DNA of 64,000 nucleotides from NCBI RefSeq assembly GCF_022374935.2, contig NZ_CP092430.2:1550001-1614000 (forward strand), read 5' to 3'. Every line of letters begins with the position of its first letter. Within the stretch, counting starts at the first letter, position 1. Shown in pieces: positions 17,181-27,553 of this stretch. Source of the DNA: Mycolicibacter virginiensis. Lineage in GTDB: Bacteria; Actinomycetota; Actinomycetes; Mycobacteriales; Mycobacteriaceae. A program made the position numbers and the translations under genes. The notes beneath the pieces are model-generated. The model saw only the letters and a program-made list of their open reading frames with translations, was not told the origin of the DNA and searched no databases.

Positions 17181-18821
17181 ATGGCAACTGCGGTACCCGC
17201 GGCGCAGAACGACTTGTCCTACGCCCGCGGCGAGGACCAGCCCGCCCTGTTGGAGACGACGATCGGCGCCACTCTCGCGGCGATCGCCGGCGTATTTCCC
17301 GAACGCGATGCGTTGGTTGACGTTCCGTCGGGTCGGCGCTGGAGCTACGCCGAGCTGCTAGCTGGTGTGCGTGGCCTGGCGACCGGCCTGCTGCAGGCCG
17401 GCATCAGCACCGGGGATCGGGTGGGCATCTGGGCGCCCAACTGCGCTGAATGGGTGCTGACCCAGTACGCCACCGCCGAGATCGGTGCGGTTCTGGTCAA
17501 CATCAATCCCGCCTACCGCTCCCACGAACTGGCCTTTGCGCTCAAGCAGTCCGGGGTCGCGATGGTCATCTCGGCGGAGCGTTTCAAGACTTCCGACTAC
17601 GCCGGAATGCTGCGGGAGGTGGGCCCCGAATGTCCGGATCTGCGCGAGGCGGTGTTCATCGGCGGCTCCCGGTGGCAGGAGCTGGCCGGCACGCCGATTG
17701 ATTCGAAGGCGCTGACGCAGGTGGCCGCGACACTGCATGCTCAGGATCCGATCAATATCCAATACACCTCGGGCACAACGGGTTACCCCAAGGGTGCGAC
17801 GCTCAGTCACCGCAACATCCTCAACAACGGCTACCTGGTCGGCGAGCTGCTCGGCTACACCGAAACGGACCGGATCTGCCTTCCGGTGCCGCTGTATCAC
17901 TGCTTCGGACTGGTGATGGGGAGCCTGGCGGCGACCAGTCACGGCGCGGCCATCGTCTTGCCGGGGCCCGGTTTCGATCCGGCGGCGACGCTGCGGGCCG
18001 TGCAGGACGAGGGCTGCACCAGCCTCTACGGGGTGCCGACGATGTTCATCGCTGAGCTCGGCCTGGCGGACTTCGGCGAATACGACCTCACCAGCCTGCG
18101 CACCGGGATCATGGCGGGATCGCCGTGTCCGGCCGAGGTGATGCGACGGGTCATCGACGACATGCACATGGCCGGGGTCGCGATCTGTTACGGCATGACC
18201 GAGACCTCCCCGGTGTCAACCCAAACCCGCAGTGCAGACTCGCTGGTGCAGCGAGTCGAGACCGTCGGGCAGGTCGGCCCGCACCTGGAGATCAAGCTCA
18301 CCGACGCGGTCACCGGTGCGACGGTGCCGCGCGGGCAGGTCGGCGAGCTGTGCACCCGCGGCTACTCGGTGATGACCGGCTACTGGAACGACCCGGACAA
18401 GACCGCGGCGGCCATCGACGCCGAAGGTTGGATGCACACCGGGGATCTGGCCGTGATGGACGGCGACGGCTACGTGCGCATCACCGGGCGGATCAAGGAC
18501 ATGGTGATCCGCGGCGGGGAGAACATCTACCCGCGCGAGATCGAGGAATTCCTCTACACCCACCCCGACATCCGCGACGCCCAGGTCATCGGCGTGCCCG
18601 ACGAAACCTACGGCGAGGAGCTGATGGCGGTGGTGATGATGCGCGACGGAGCGCCGCCGCTGACCGTCGAGCGGCTGCGGGAGTTCTGCACCGGCCGGCT
18701 CGCACACTTCAAGGTGCCGCGGTACGTGCGGGTCGTGACCGAGTTTCCGATGACGGTCACCGGCAAGGTCCGCAAGGACGAGATGCGCCAGCAGGCGATC
18801 GAGCATTTGGCCGGCGGCTGA
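17181..18821 (+). CDS. fadD35: Fatty-acyl-CoA ligase FadD35
   Basis: A 546-residue AMP-binding acyl-CoA synthetase. P-loop [12 protein letters not shown] (~residues 195-206), YGMTETSP and the D-GYV-I-GRIKDM hinge are intact, and the C-terminal lysine is in [14 protein letters not shown] 17181 is chosen because GGAGGGG lies 4 bases upstream, the protein then begins like M. tuberculosis FadD35 (N-DLSYARG) and the earlier ATG at 17112 lies inside the operator and upstream of the expected transcript start. It probably activates a short or branched carboxylic acid for the pathway encoded downstream. The stop codon overlaps the -35 of the scoA promoter. Confidence 0.88.
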   Translation: MATAVPAAQNDLSYARGEDQPALLETTIGATLAAIAGVFPERDALVDVPSGRRWSYAELLAGVRGLATGLLQAGISTGDRVGIWAPNCAEWVLTQYATAEIGAVLVNINPAYRSHELAFALKQSGVAMVISAERFKTSDYAGMLREVGPECPDLREAVFIGGSRWQELAGTPIDSKALTQVAATLHAQDPINIQYTSGTTGYPKGATLSHRNILNNGYLVGELLGYTETDRICLPVPLYHCFGLVMGSLAATSHGAAIVLPGPGFDPAATLRAVQDEGCTSLYGVPTMFIAELGLADFGEYDLTSLRTGIMAGSPCPAEVMRRVIDDMHMAGVAICYGMTETSPVSTQTRSADSLVQRVETVGQVGPHLEIKLTDAVTGATVPRGQVGELCTRGYSVMTGYWNDPDKTAAAIDAEGWMHTGDLAVMDGDGYVRITGRIKDMVIRGGENIYPREIEEFLYTHPDIRDAQVIGVPDETYGEELMAVVMMRDGAPPLTVERLREFCTGRLAHFKVPRYVRVVTEFPMTVTGKVRKDEMRQQAIEHLAGG

Positions 18822-18846
18822 CAGGGCCGCTCGAGAATGGTATTCT
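18818..18846 (+). promoter_or_regulatory. scoA operon promoter
   Basis: CTGACA (18818-18823) and TATTCT (18841-18846) are spaced by 17 bases, a strong housekeeping-type promoter. The -35 overlaps the fadD35 stop codon. Transcription would begin about 18853, at the edge of operator O2. So scoA onward can be transcribed apart from fadD35. Confidence 0.65.
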
Positions 18847-18853
18847 CTGGCAT

Positions 18854-18873
18854 CAGTTAATGGAAATTAACTG
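18854..18873. promoter_or_regulatory. BkaR operator O2
   Basis: CAGTTAATGGAAATTAACTG: perfect 8-base arms with spacer GGAA. It lies at the predicted transcription start of the scoA operon. Half-site CAGTTAATGG is shared with O1. Confidence 0.8.
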
Positions 18874-18889
18874 AAATGAGGAGGCGCGA

Positions 18890-19645
18890 GTGGCGATAGA
18901 CAAGGTCGTGGCGACGGCGGCAGAGGCCGTGGCCGACGTGACCGACGGCGCGTCACTAGCTGTGGGCGGGTTCGGGCTCTGCGGCATCCCAGAGGCATTG
19001 ATCGAGGCCCTGCTACAGCTCGGGGTCACCGATCTGGAGACGGTGTCGAACAACTGCGGTGTCGACGGCGTCGGGCTCGGTGTGCTGTTGGAGCACAAGC
19101 GCATCCGCCGCACCGTCAGCTCCTACGTGGGCGAGAACAAGGAATTCGCCCGCCAATTCCTCTCCGGTGAGCTCGAGGTGGAGCTGACCCCGCAGGGCAC
19201 CCTCGCCGAGCGGCTGCGTGCCGGCGGCGCCGGCATCCCGGCGTTCTACACGCCCACCGGCGTGGGCACCCAGGTTGCCGACGGAGGTTTGCCGTGGCGC
19301 TACGACGGCGCCGGCGGAGTGGCCGTGGCATCGCCGCCGAAAGAGACCCGAGAGTTCGACGGCCGAACCTATGTCCTGGAGCGGGCGATCCGCACCGACT
19401 TCGCGCTGGTGCACGCCTGGAAAGGCGACCGGCACGGCAACCTCGTCTACCGCGAGGCCGCCGCCAACTTCAACCCGGACTGCGCTGCGGCCGGCCGGAT
19501 CACCATCGCCGAGGTCGAGCACCTGGTCGAGCCCGGTGAGATCTGCCCCGCCGAGGTGCACACCCAGGGAGTCTTCGTGCACCGGGTGGTGCACGTGCCC
19601 AATCCGATCAAGCGAATCGAGCGGGAGACGGTGCGCGCGTCATGA
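18890..19645 (+). CDS. scoA: Succinyl-CoA:3-ketoacid CoA transferase, alpha subunit
   Basis: A 251-residue class I CoA-transferase A subunit (Rv2504c type). It has the CoA-transferase glycine string [10 protein letters not shown] near the N-terminus and the conserved [18 protein letters not shown] and FYTPTGVGT segments. With ScoB it moves CoA from succinyl-CoA to acetoacetate, which is the end product of leucine breakdown. It may also act on related dicarboxylates such as itaconate. GTG 18890 has GAGGAGG 6 bases upstream. It is the first gene of the operon behind operator O2 and its stop overlaps the start of scoB (ATGA). Confidence 0.92.
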   Translation: MAIDKVVATAAEAVADVTDGASLAVGGFGLCGIPEALIEALLQLGVTDLETVSNNCGVDGVGLGVLLEHKRIRRTVSSYVGENKEFARQFLSGELEVELTPQGTLAERLRAGGAGIPAFYTPTGVGTQVADGGLPWRYDGAGGVAVASPPKETREFDGRTYVLERAIRTDFALVHAWKGDRHGNLVYREAAANFNPDCAAAGRITIAEVEHLVEPGEICPAEVHTQGVFVHRVVHVPNPIKRIERETVRAS

Positions 19646-20283
19646 CCCTGACAAGAGACGAGTTGGCCGCACGGGTGGCCGCCGAGCTGCGCGACGGCCA
19701 GTACGTCAACCTCGGCATCGGACTGCCCACTTTGATTCCCAACCACATCCCCGACGGTGTCAGCGTGGTCTTGCACTCGGAGAACGGAATCCTCGGGGTC
19801 GGTCCCTACCCGCTGCGCGAAGACCTCGACGCCGACCTGATCAACGCCGGCAAGGAAACCGTCACCACCTTGCCCGGCGCATCCTTCTTCTCGTCGTCGG
19901 CATCGTTCGGAGTCATCCGCGGTGGCCACCTCGACGTGGCGGTCCTTGGCGCCATGCAGGTTTCGGCCGCCGGCGACCTGGCCAACTGGATGATCCCCGG
20001 CAAGATGATCAAGGGCATGGGCGGGGCGATGGACCTGGTGCACGGAGCGCGCCGGGTGATCGTGATGATGGAACACGCCGCCAAAGACGGCAGCGCCAAG
20101 ATCGTCGAGCAGTGCACACTGCCGCTCACCGGTGCCCGCTGCGTCAACCGGATCATCACCGACCTGGCCGTCATCGACGTCATCGAGGACGGCCTGCAGC
20201 TGATCGAGACCGCCCCGGGCGTCACCGTCGAGGAAGTCGTCGCGAAAACCGATGCCTCGCTGGATCTTTCGATGCTGTCATGA
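19642..20283 (+). CDS. scoB: Succinyl-CoA:3-ketoacid CoA transferase, beta subunit
   Basis: A 213-residue B subunit. The catalytic glutamate that carries the CoA thioester is E47 in [15 protein letters not shown] at the start and the [13 protein letters not shown] and [10 protein letters not shown] segments are typical. Starts at an ATGA overlap with scoA and ends in an ATGA overlap with accD1, so the subunits should be made in equal amounts. Equal to Rv2503c. Confidence 0.93.
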   Translation: MTLTRDELAARVAAELRDGQYVNLGIGLPTLIPNHIPDGVSVVLHSENGILGVGPYPLREDLDADLINAGKETVTTLPGASFFSSSASFGVIRGGHLDVAVLGAMQVSAAGDLANWMIPGKMIKGMGGAMDLVHGARRVIVMMEHAAKDGSAKIVEQCTLPLTGARCVNRIITDLAVIDVIEDGLQLIETAPGVTVEEVVAKTDASLDLSMLS

Positions 20284-21851
20284 CCGCACCGGCATTCGCT
20301 GACGAACACCGGCGGTTGGTCGCTGAACTCAAGACCAAGCTGGCGGCGGCCGCGCTCGGCGGCAACGAGCAGTCCCGCCAGCGCCATGTGGCGCGCGGAA
20401 AACTGTTGCCCCGCGACCGCGTTGACCGACTGCTGGACCCCGGCAGCCCGTTCCTGGAACTGGCGCCGCTGGCCGCCGACGGGATGTACGACGACGAGTG
20501 CCCCGGCGCGGGGATCATCACCGGCATCGGGCGGGTGTCCGGCCGCGAATGCGTGATCGTCGCCAATGACGCCACCGTCAAGGGCGGCACCTACTACCCG
20601 GTGACGGTCAAAAAACACCTGCGCGCCCAAGAGGTGGCACTGGGCAACCGACTGCCCTGCCTGTACCTGGTGGACTCCGGGGGAGCGTTCCTGCCCCGCC
20701 AGGACGAAGTCTTCCCCGACCGTGAGCACTTCGGCCGCATCTTCTTCAACCAGGCCACCATGAGCGCTGCTGGCATTCCGCAGATCGCGGCGGTGCTCGG
20801 TTCGTGCACCGCGGGCGGCGCCTACGTTCCGGCGATGAGCGATGAGGCCGTCATCGTTCGGGAGCAGGGGACCATCTTCCTCGGTGGACCGCCGCTGGTG
20901 AAGGCCGCCACCGGCGAAGTGGTAACCGCCGAAGAACTCGGCGGCGGAGAGCTGCACTCCAAGGTCTCCGGGGTCACCGACTATCTGGCCGATGACGACG
21001 AGCACGCGTTGCGCATCGTGCGCCAGATCGCGGCGACCTTCGGGCCGCGCCCCGAAAGCCCCTGGGATATCAGCGACTCCGTCCCGCCCCAGCATGACCC
21101 GGCCGAGCTCTACGACGTGGTTCCCCCCGACCCGCGGGTGCCCTACGACGTGCGCCAGGTGATCGTGCGGCTCGTCGACGGCAGTGAGTTCAGCGAGTTC
21201 AAGGCCGAGTACGGCAAAACCCTGGTGACCGCGTTCGCGCGCATCCACGGCCACCCGGTCGGCATCATCGCCAACAACGGAGTGCTGTTCGGTGAATCCG
21301 CCGTCAAAGGGTCGCACTTCATCGAACTGTGCGACAAGCGCTCGATCCCCCTGGTGTTCCTGCAGAACATCGCCGGGTTCATGGTCGGCCGCGACTACGA
21401 GGCCGGTGGCATCGCCAAGCACGGCGCCAAGATGGTCACCGCGGTGGCCTGTGCACGCGTGCCCAAGCTGACCGTCGTGATCGGCGGGTCCTACGGGGCA
21501 GGAAACTACTCCATGTGCGGGAGGGCGTATTCGCCGCGGTTCCTGTGGATGTGGCCCAACGCCCGGATCTCGGTGATGGGCGGCGAGCAGGCCGCCTCGG
21601 TGCTGGCCACCGTGCGCAGCGATCAACTCGACGCCGCCGGCAGGCCTTGGTCGGCGGCCGATGAGGAAGCCTTCAAGGCCCCGATCCGCGAGCAGTACGA
21701 GGTGCAGGGTAACCCGTACTACTCGACCGCGCGGTTGTGGGACGACGGGATCATCGACCCGGCCGACACCAGAACAGTGCTGGGACTGGCGCTTTCGGTC
21801 TGCTCGAACGCGCCTTTGGACCCGGTCTCCTACGGCGTATTCCGGATGTGA
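20280..21851 (+). CDS. accD1: Methylcrotonyl-CoA carboxylase, carboxyltransferase (beta) subunit AccD1
   Basis: A 523-residue carboxyltransferase subunit. It joins carboxybiotin from AccA1 to 3-methylcrotonyl-CoA in leucine catabolism. Two crotonase-like halves are visible, with the acyl-CoA oxyanion glycines near [17 protein letters not shown] and [16 protein letters not shown] in the N-half and [19 protein letters not shown] in the C-half; the latter two are methylcrotonyl-CoA carboxylase type, not propionyl-CoA type. Start ATG overlaps scoB. The end overlaps a possible GTG of accA1. Confidence 0.94.
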   Translation: MTAPAFADEHRRLVAELKTKLAAAALGGNEQSRQRHVARGKLLPRDRVDRLLDPGSPFLELAPLAADGMYDDECPGAGIITGIGRVSGRECVIVANDATVKGGTYYPVTVKKHLRAQEVALGNRLPCLYLVDSGGAFLPRQDEVFPDREHFGRIFFNQATMSAAGIPQIAAVLGSCTAGGAYVPAMSDEAVIVREQGTIFLGGPPLVKAATGEVVTAEELGGGELHSKVSGVTDYLADDDEHALRIVRQIAATFGPRPESPWDISDSVPPQHDPAELYDVVPPDPRVPYDVRQVIVRLVDGSEFSEFKAEYGKTLVTAFARIHGHPVGIIANNGVLFGESAVKGSHFIELCDKRSIPLVFLQNIAGFMVGRDYEAGGIAKHGAKMVTAVACARVPKLTVVIGGSYGAGNYSMCGRAYSPRFLWMWPNARISVMGGEQAASVLATVRSDQLDAAGRPWSAADEEAFKAPIREQYEVQGNPYYSTARLWDDGIIDPADTRTVLGLALSVCSNAPLDPVSYGVFRM

Positions 21852-21868
21852 CCCAGATGAATTCAGCC

Positions 21869-23893
21869 ATGTTCAAAACCGTCTTGATAGCCAACCGCGG
21901 TGAGATCGCGGTGCGGGTGATCCGCACCCTGCGCCGGATGGGCATCCGATCAGTGGCCGTCTACAGCGACGCCGACGCCGGGGCGCGCCATGTGCGCGAA
22001 GCTGACACCGCGGTGCGCCTGGGGCCCGCACCGGTACTGGAGAGCTACCTGTCGATACCTAAAGTGCTCGAAGCCGCCGCCGCGACCGGCGCCCAGGCCA
22101 TTCACCCCGGCTACGGATTCCTTTCCGAGAACGCCGGATTCGCGGCCGCCTGCGAGCGGGCCGGAGTGGTCTTCATCGGGCCGCCGGCCCGGGCCATCGA
22201 GGTGATGGGCGACAAGATCTCCGCCAAGAACACCGTCACCGCGTTTGAAGTGCCGGTGGTTCCGGGTATCGCCAAACCCGGTCTGTCCGATGACGAGCTG
22301 GTGGCCGCGGCAGGCGAGATCGGCTACCCGGTGCTGATCAAGCCCTCGGCCGGCGGCGGAGGCAAGGGCATGCACTTGGTGGAAGAGCCGGCCGGGCTGC
22401 GCGCGGCGCTGGCCACCGCACGGCGCGAGGCCGCCTCGGCATTCGGCGACGACACCCTGTTCTTGGAGCGGTTCGTGCTGCGGCCGCGTCACATCGAGGT
22501 GCAGGTGCTTGCCGATACCCAAGGCAACGTGGTGCACCTCGGCGAACGCGAATGCAGCCTGCAGCGCCGCCACCAAAAGGTGATCGAGGAGGCGCCGTCG
22601 CCGCTGCTGGACGCCGCCACCCGCGACCGCATCGGTACGGCGGCCTGCAACACCGCGCGCAGCGTCGACTACGTCGGCGCCGGCACCGTGGAATTCATCG
22701 TCTCCGCCGATCGCCCGGATGAGTTCTTCTTCATGGAGATGAACACCCGACTGCAGGTCGAACACCCCGTCACCGAAGCGATCACCGGCCTGGACCTCGT
22801 CGAGTGGCAGGTGCGGGTGGCCGCCGGCGAGAAACTGTCCTTCACCCAGGACGACATCACCTTCACCGGGCACGCCGTGGAAGCTCGGGTGTATGCCGAA
22901 GACCCGGCCCGCGGCTTCCTGCCCACCGGCGGGCGAGTGCTGGCGCTACACGAACCCACCGGCGCGGGGGTACGGGTGGACTCGTCGTTGCAGGACGGCA
23001 CCGTCGTCGGCAGCGACTACGACCCGATGCTGTCCAAGGTGATCGCGCACGGTTGCGACCGGGCGCAGGCACTAGCGCGCCTGGATGCGGCGCTGGCCGG
23101 CACCGCGGTGTTCGGGGTGCAGACCAACGTCGAGTTCCTGCGGTTCCTGCTGGCCGATGAGCGGGTGGTCGCCGGTGACCTGGACACCGAACTTTTGGAC
23201 GCCCGGTCAGGCGATTTCACACCGGTGCCCGCCCCCGATGATGTGTTGGCCGCCGGTGGCCTCTACCGCCAGTGGGAGCTCGCCGGGCGATCTCGGCGCG
23301 GTAATCACCGCTCAGCGGGAGAAACCGCGCCGAAATCGCTGTGGGGGATGCCGAGCGGATGGCGCATCGGTGCGGCGGCGCCGGTGCGCACCGAGATGCA
23401 CACCCCGCTGCGCACCGAGACGGTGTCGGTGTGGGGCCTGCCCGACGCTGCGCAGGTGCAGATCGGCGACGGCGAGATCCAGAGCGCCAGTGCCCATGTG
23501 CAAGGCGACCAACTGATCGCGACCGTGGCCGGGCGGCAACGCCGCTACCTGTTCGCCGAGAACGACGGTCAACTGTGGATCAGCGACGAACGCGGAACTT
23601 GGCAGCTGCGGGAGGCCGAAGTGGTACGCGTGCACCGCGGCGGCGGGACCCGCAGCGCCGAGATCGCCAGCCCGATGCCGGGCACCGTGATCGCCGTCAG
23701 TGCCGACTCGGAATCGACTGTCAGCGAAGGTGATCCCGTGGTCGTAGTCGAGGCGATGAAGATGGAGCACACCCTGACCGCCCCGATCTCCGGCCGGGTC
23801 CAGGTGTTGGTAGCGGTGGGCGAGCAAGTGAAGGTGGATCAGGTGCTGGCGCGGCTGATCCCGGAGGAAGAGACCGAGGAAGCGAAATCATGA
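21869..23893 (+). CDS. accA1: Methylcrotonyl-CoA carboxylase, biotin carboxylase/BCCP (alpha) subunit AccA1
   Basis: A 674-residue fusion of biotin carboxylase and biotin carrier domains. N-terminal [19 protein letters not shown], the ATP-grasp loop [23 protein letters not shown] and [20 protein letters not shown] are all intact. Biotin is attached at K631 in EAMKMEHT. I take ATG 21869 because known AccA1 proteins start right before the VLIANRGE string; ATG 21857 and GTG 21848 (overlapping the accD1 stop) are possible alternatives. A ~20-residue low-complexity insert ([16 protein letters not shown]) sits in the linker near residue 480, absent from the M. tuberculosis protein as I recall it. 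Confidence 0.93.
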   Translation: MFKTVLIANRGEIAVRVIRTLRRMGIRSVAVYSDADAGARHVREADTAVRLGPAPVLESYLSIPKVLEAAAATGAQAIHPGYGFLSENAGFAAACERAGVVFIGPPARAIEVMGDKISAKNTVTAFEVPVVPGIAKPGLSDDELVAAAGEIGYPVLIKPSAGGGGKGMHLVEEPAGLRAALATARREAASAFGDDTLFLERFVLRPRHIEVQVLADTQGNVVHLGERECSLQRRHQKVIEEAPSPLLDAATRDRIGTAACNTARSVDYVGAGTVEFIVSADRPDEFFFMEMNTRLQVEHPVTEAITGLDLVEWQVRVAAGEKLSFTQDDITFTGHAVEARVYAEDPARGFLPTGGRVLALHEPTGAGVRVDSSLQDGTVVGSDYDPMLSKVIAHGCDRAQALARLDAALAGTAVFGVQTNVEFLRFLLADERVVAGDLDTELLDARSGDFTPVPAPDDVLAAGGLYRQWELAGRSRRGNHRSAGETAPKSLWGMPSGWRIGAAAPVRTEMHTPLRTETVSVWGLPDAAQVQIGDGEIQSASAHVQGDQLIATVAGRQRRYLFAENDGQLWISDERGTWQLREAEVVRVHRGGGTRSAEIASPMPGTVIAVSADSESTVSEGDPVVVVEAMKMEHTLTAPISGRVQVLVAVGEQVKVDQVLARLIPEEETEEAKS

Positions 23894-25050
23894 CCACCAT
23901 CGAGGCAGGAACCCTGCCGAGCCACTACCAGGACCTGCGCGACACCGTCGCCGAGTTCGCCCGCACCGTCGTCGCCCCGGTGGCGGCCAAGCACGACGAA
24001 GAGCACAGCTTCCCCTACGAAGTCATCGCCAAGATGGGGGAGATGGGGCTGTTCGGGCTGCCGTTTCCCGAGGAGTACGGCGGCATGGGCGGCGACTACT
24101 TCGCCCTGGCGCTCGCCCTGGAGGAACTCGGCAAGGTCGACCAGTCGGTGGCGATGACCCTGGAGGCCGGCGTCGGCCTGGGGGCGATGCCGATCTACCG
24201 GTTCGGCTCCGAAGAACAGAAGCAGACCTGGCTGCCGGATCTGGTGACCGGTCGCAGCCTGGCCGGATTCGGCCTGACCGAGCCGGGTGCCGGCTCCGAT
24301 GCCGGCGGCACCCGGACCACCGCCCGCCGCGACGGCGACGAGTGGGTCATCAACGGCACCAAGCAGTTCATCACCAACTCCGGTACCGACATCACCTCAC
24401 TGGTGACCGTCACCGCGGTAACCGGAACCCGGCCCGACGGCAAGAAGGACATCTCCACCATCATCGTGCCGTCCGGCACACCGGGATTCACCGTGGAACC
24501 GGCCTACAACAAGGTCGGCTGGAACGCCTCGGACACCCACCCGCTCACCTTCACCGACGCCCGCGTCCCCCAAGCCAACCTGCTCGGTGACGAAGGCCGG
24601 GGCTACGCCAACTTCCTGTCCATCCTGGACGAGGGCCGCATCGCGATCGCCGCGGTCGCCACCGGGGTAGCGCAGGGCTGCGTCGACGAAAGCGTCAAGT
24701 ACGCCGGCGAGCGCGAGGCGTTCGGCCAGACCATCGGCTCCTACCAGGCAATCAGCTTCAAGATCGCTCGGATGGAGGCACGTGCCCACGTCGCCCGTAC
24801 CGCCTACTACGACGCCGCCGCGAAGATGTTGGCGGGCAAGCCGTTCAAGAAGGAAGCGGCGATCGCCAAGATGATCTCCTCGGAAGCGGCGATGGACAAC
24901 GCCCGTGACGCCACACAGATCCACGGCGGCTACGGCTTCATCAACGAATACCCGGTGGCCCGGCACTACCGCGACAGCAAGATCCTCGAGATCGGCGAGG
25001 GCACCACCGAGGTACAGCTGATGCTGATCGCACGATCGCTGGGGTTGTGA
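23890..25050 (+). CDS. fadE19: Acyl-CoA dehydrogenase FadE19 (isovaleryl/short branched type)
   Basis: A 386-residue FAD-dependent acyl-CoA dehydrogenase. FAD and substrate motifs [15 protein letters not shown] (~residues 128-142) and [20 protein letters not shown] are present, with the catalytic glutamate in [10 protein letters not shown] near the end. Place in the operon and sequence (Rv2500c) make isovaleryl-CoA or 2-methylbutyryl-CoA the likely substrate, giving the substrate of AccA1/AccD1. ATG overlaps the accA1 stop, and its own stop overlaps the next GTG. Confidence 0.92.
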   Translation: MTTIEAGTLPSHYQDLRDTVAEFARTVVAPVAAKHDEEHSFPYEVIAKMGEMGLFGLPFPEEYGGMGGDYFALALALEELGKVDQSVAMTLEAGVGLGAMPIYRFGSEEQKQTWLPDLVTGRSLAGFGLTEPGAGSDAGGTRTTARRDGDEWVINGTKQFITNSGTDITSLVTVTAVTGTRPDGKKDISTIIVPSGTPGFTVEPAYNKVGWNASDTHPLTFTDARVPQANLLGDEGRGYANFLSILDEGRIAIAAVATGVAQGCVDESVKYAGEREAFGQTIGSYQAISFKIARMEARAHVARTAYYDAAAKMLAGKPFKKEAAIAKMISSEAAMDNARDATQIHGGYGFINEYPVARHYRDSKILEIGEGTTEVQLMLIARSLGL

Positions 25051-25553
25051 CGGTGGCCGACAACGAGGGGAAGACCGTCGAGCAGCGCGGACTGTGGTTC
25101 GAGGAATACGAGATCGGCACCACCTACCTGCACCGGCCCGGACGAACCATCACCGAAGCCGACAACGTGCTGTTCACCACGCTGACCATGAACACCCAGT
25201 CGCTGCACCTGGATGCGGCGTGGGCGGCCCAGCAACCGGGTTTCCGCGGTGAGCGCCTGGTGAATTCGATGTTCACCCTCTCCACGCTGGTCGGCCTGTC
25301 GGTGGCACAGCTGACGCTGGGCACCATCGTGGCCAACCTGGGCTTCTCGGAGGTGTCGTTCCCCAAGCCGGTATTTCACGGCGACACGCTCTACGCCGAG
25401 ACGGTCTGCACCGACAAGCGGGAGTCCAAGAGCCGTCCCGGCGAGGGCATCGTGACGTTGGAGCACGTCGGACGTAACCAGAACGGCGACACCGTTGCCC
25501 GCGCGGTACGGACCACGCTGGTGCGCAAGCGGCCGGTCGAGGACGGACGATGA
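25047..25553 (+). CDS. MaoC-like enoyl-CoA hydratase (Rv2499c type)
   Basis: A 168-residue single hot-dog hydratase. The R-hydratase pattern is visible in residues ~37-58 ([20 protein letters not shown]), giving the Asp/His pair. In this operon it should hydrate 3-methylglutaconyl-CoA to (R)-HMG-CoA, and in M. tuberculosis the same set is reported to work on itaconyl-CoA. It starts at a GTG overlapping the fadE19 stop; GTG two codons later is an alternative. The stop overlaps the citE ATG. Confidence 0.85.
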   Translation: MTVADNEGKTVEQRGLWFEEYEIGTTYLHRPGRTITEADNVLFTTLTMNTQSLHLDAAWAAQQPGFRGERLVNSMFTLSTLVGLSVAQLTLGTIVANLGFSEVSFPKPVFHGDTLYAETVCTDKRESKSRPGEGIVTLEHVGRNQNGDTVARAVRTTLVRKRPVEDGR

Positions 25554-26350
25554 GTAGCGTCGGACCGGCCTGGCTGTTCTGCCCGGCGGATCGCCCCGAG
25601 CGATACGGCAAAGCGGCCGCGGTCGCCGACGTGGTGATCCTGGACTTGGAAGACGGTGTGGCCGCAGCGGATCGGCCGGCCGCCCGCGAAGCGCTGCGCA
25701 GCACCCCCCTCGATCCGGAGCGGACCGTGGTGCGAGTGAACCCCGCCGGCACCGAGGACCAGGCCCGTGACCTGGAGGCCCTGGCCGACACCGCCTACAC
25801 GACGGTGATGCTGGCCAAGACCGAATCGGCCGCCCAGGTCGCCGCGCTGGCACCTCGGCAGGTGGTGGCCTTGATCGAGACCCCACGCGGCGCGGTGTTC
25901 TGCGCGGATATCGCCGCCGCGGAGCAATGCGTGGCGATGATGTGGGGCGCCGAAGATCTGGTCGCGGCCATGGGCGGAGGCTCCAGTCGGCACGCCGATG
26001 GCCGGTATCGCGATGTGGCCCGCCACGTGCGCTCAAGTGTGTTGTTGGCGGCATCGACGTTCGGTCGGGCCGCGCTAGACGCCGTCTACCTCAACATCGG
26101 CGACCTCGAAGGGCTCAAAGCCGAAGCACTCGATGGCGCCGCGGTCGGATTCGCTGCTACGGTGTGCATCCACCCGAGCCAGATCGCGGTGGTCCGCGAC
26201 GCCTATCGGCCCGCCCCGGAGCGGGTTGACTGGGCGCGCAGGGTGCTCGCCGCGGCGCAGACCGAGCGTGGGGTGTTCGCGTTCGAAGGACAGATGGTCG
26301 ACTCCCCGGTGCTGCGGCACGCCGAAGCCATCCTGCGACGAGCGGATTGA
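25550..26350 (+). CDS. citE: CitE-like beta-hydroxyacyl-CoA lyase
   Basis: A 266-residue HpcH/HpaI aldolase/CitE family lyase, equal to Rv2498c. The N-terminal [31 protein letters not shown] (metal-binding Glu) and MWGAEDL motifs are intact. CitE of citrate lyase needs partners CitD and CitF, absent here. The stand-alone enzyme has been reported to cleave (R)-HMG-CoA and (S)-citramalyl-CoA, so it closes the leucine and itaconate routes by releasing acetyl-CoA. Followed after 23 bases, with an AGGAGG site, by the tarD-like gene, so the operon continues. Confidence 0.9.
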   Translation: MSSVGPAWLFCPADRPERYGKAAAVADVVILDLEDGVAAADRPAAREALRSTPLDPERTVVRVNPAGTEDQARDLEALADTAYTTVMLAKTESAAQVAALAPRQVVALIETPRGAVFCADIAAAEQCVAMMWGAEDLVAAMGGGSSRHADGRYRDVARHVRSSVLLAASTFGRAALDAVYLNIGDLEGLKAEALDGAAVGFAATVCIHPSQIAVVRDAYRPAPERVDWARRVLAAAQTERGVFAFEGQMVDSPVLRHAEAILRRAD

Positions 26351-26373
26351 CGCACCAGGAGGACTGACAGCGC

Positions 26374-27549
26374 ATGCGCATCACCCAGATCATCGAGACA
26401 CCGGTGCGCTTGCGCGGCGAGGTCGCCAACGCCTTGGTGGATTTCTCCCGGCACACGGTGTCACTGGTCGCGGTGATCAGCGATCAGATGCGCGACGGGA
26501 AACCGGTGACCGGGGTCGCGTTCAACTCGATCGGCCGTTTCGCCCAGAGCGGCATCCTGGCCGACCGGATGATCCCGCGAGTGCTGAGCGCGAAGCCGGA
26601 GTCGCTGCTTGACGACGCCGGCCGGATCGACCCCGCGCGGGTACTGGGCGCTGCGCTGGCCGACGAGAAGCCCGGCGGGCACGGCGACCGGGCCGGTGCG
26701 GCAGCAGCATTGGAGCTGGCGTGCTGGGACCTCAATGCCAAACTCGCCGACGAGCCCGCCTACCGCACCATCGCTGAGTACTTCGGCCGCGACACCGTTC
26801 CCGCGGCTGTCCCGGTGTATGCCGCCGGCGGCTATTACTACCCGGGCGATGATTCGGACGCCGGCCTGGACCGGCTGCGCAGCGAGATCCGCGGCTATCT
26901 CGATCTGGGCTACGACGCGGTCAAGATGAAGATCGGTGGCGCGTCGACGAGCGAGGACCTGGCGCGCATCGAAGCTGTGATCGACATCGTCGGCAGCGGT
27001 GGCCGGGTCGCCGTCGACGCCAATGGCCGGTTCGACGAGGCCGCCGCAGTGCAGTGGGCACAGACGCTGATCCCGTATGGCCTGCGCTGGTACGAAGAGC
27101 CCGGTGACCCGCTCGATTTCGCATTGAATGCCGCGGTCATTGAGGCCTACGACGGCGCCATCGCCACCGGAGAGAACCTGTTCTCGGTGCGCGATGCGAC
27201 CAACCTGGTTCGCTATGCCGGCATGCGGCCGGAGATCGACATCTTCCAGATGGACGCCGGACTCAGCTACGGGCTGACCGAATACGCCCGGATGATCGAG
27301 ACGCTCGAACGGCACGGGTTTGATCGTCGCTTCGCCTTCCCGCACGGCGGGCACCTGATCAATCTGCACATTGTGGTGGCGCTGGGTCTAGGCGGCTGCG
27401 AGTCCTATCCCGGGGTGTTCGCACCGTTCGGCGGCTATGCGCCGGGTTGTGTACTGGCCGAGGGGACCATCGCGCCGACCGACGCCCCGGGTTTCGGGCT
27501 GGAGGAGAAGCCCGACCTGGCCGCCGTGATCGCCGACCTGGTGGGATGA
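26374..27549 (+). CDS. tarD: D(-)-tartrate dehydratase-like enolase-superfamily enzyme
   Basis: A 391-residue enolase-superfamily protein that closely follows the TarD layout as I remember it: NEKPGGHGE-like stretch DEKPGGHGDR (~98-106), YAAGGYYYPG (149-158), K184 and K186 in VKMKIGG, D215 in VDANGRF, E241 in WYEEPGDP, E267 in TGENLF and H324 in FPHGGHLINL. In TarD, K184 and H322 are the acid-base pair that turns D-tartrate to oxaloacetate. ATG 26374 follows AGGAGG. It lies 24 bases after citE in the same operon, which M. tuberculosis lacks. Substrate could be a related hydroxy-diacid. Confidence 0.8.
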   Translation: MRITQIIETPVRLRGEVANALVDFSRHTVSLVAVISDQMRDGKPVTGVAFNSIGRFAQSGILADRMIPRVLSAKPESLLDDAGRIDPARVLGAALADEKPGGHGDRAGAAAALELACWDLNAKLADEPAYRTIAEYFGRDTVPAAVPVYAAGGYYYPGDDSDAGLDRLRSEIRGYLDLGYDAVKMKIGGASTSEDLARIEAVIDIVGSGGRVAVDANGRFDEAAAVQWAQTLIPYGLRWYEEPGDPLDFALNAAVIEAYDGAIATGENLFSVRDATNLVRYAGMRPEIDIFQMDAGLSYGLTEYARMIETLERHGFDRRFAFPHGGHLINLHIVVALGLGGCESYPGVFAPFGGYAPGCVLAEGTIAPTDAPGFGLEEKPDLAAVIADLVG

Positions 27550-27553
27550 GCAG

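Noticed and set aside
19806..21626. A 606-codon open frame on the minus strand opposite scoB and accD1
   Set aside because: It is the mirror of two well-conserved genes in very G/C-rich DNA, where antisense frames stay open by codon bias. The translation is rich in His, Arg, Gly and Val and matches no family I know.
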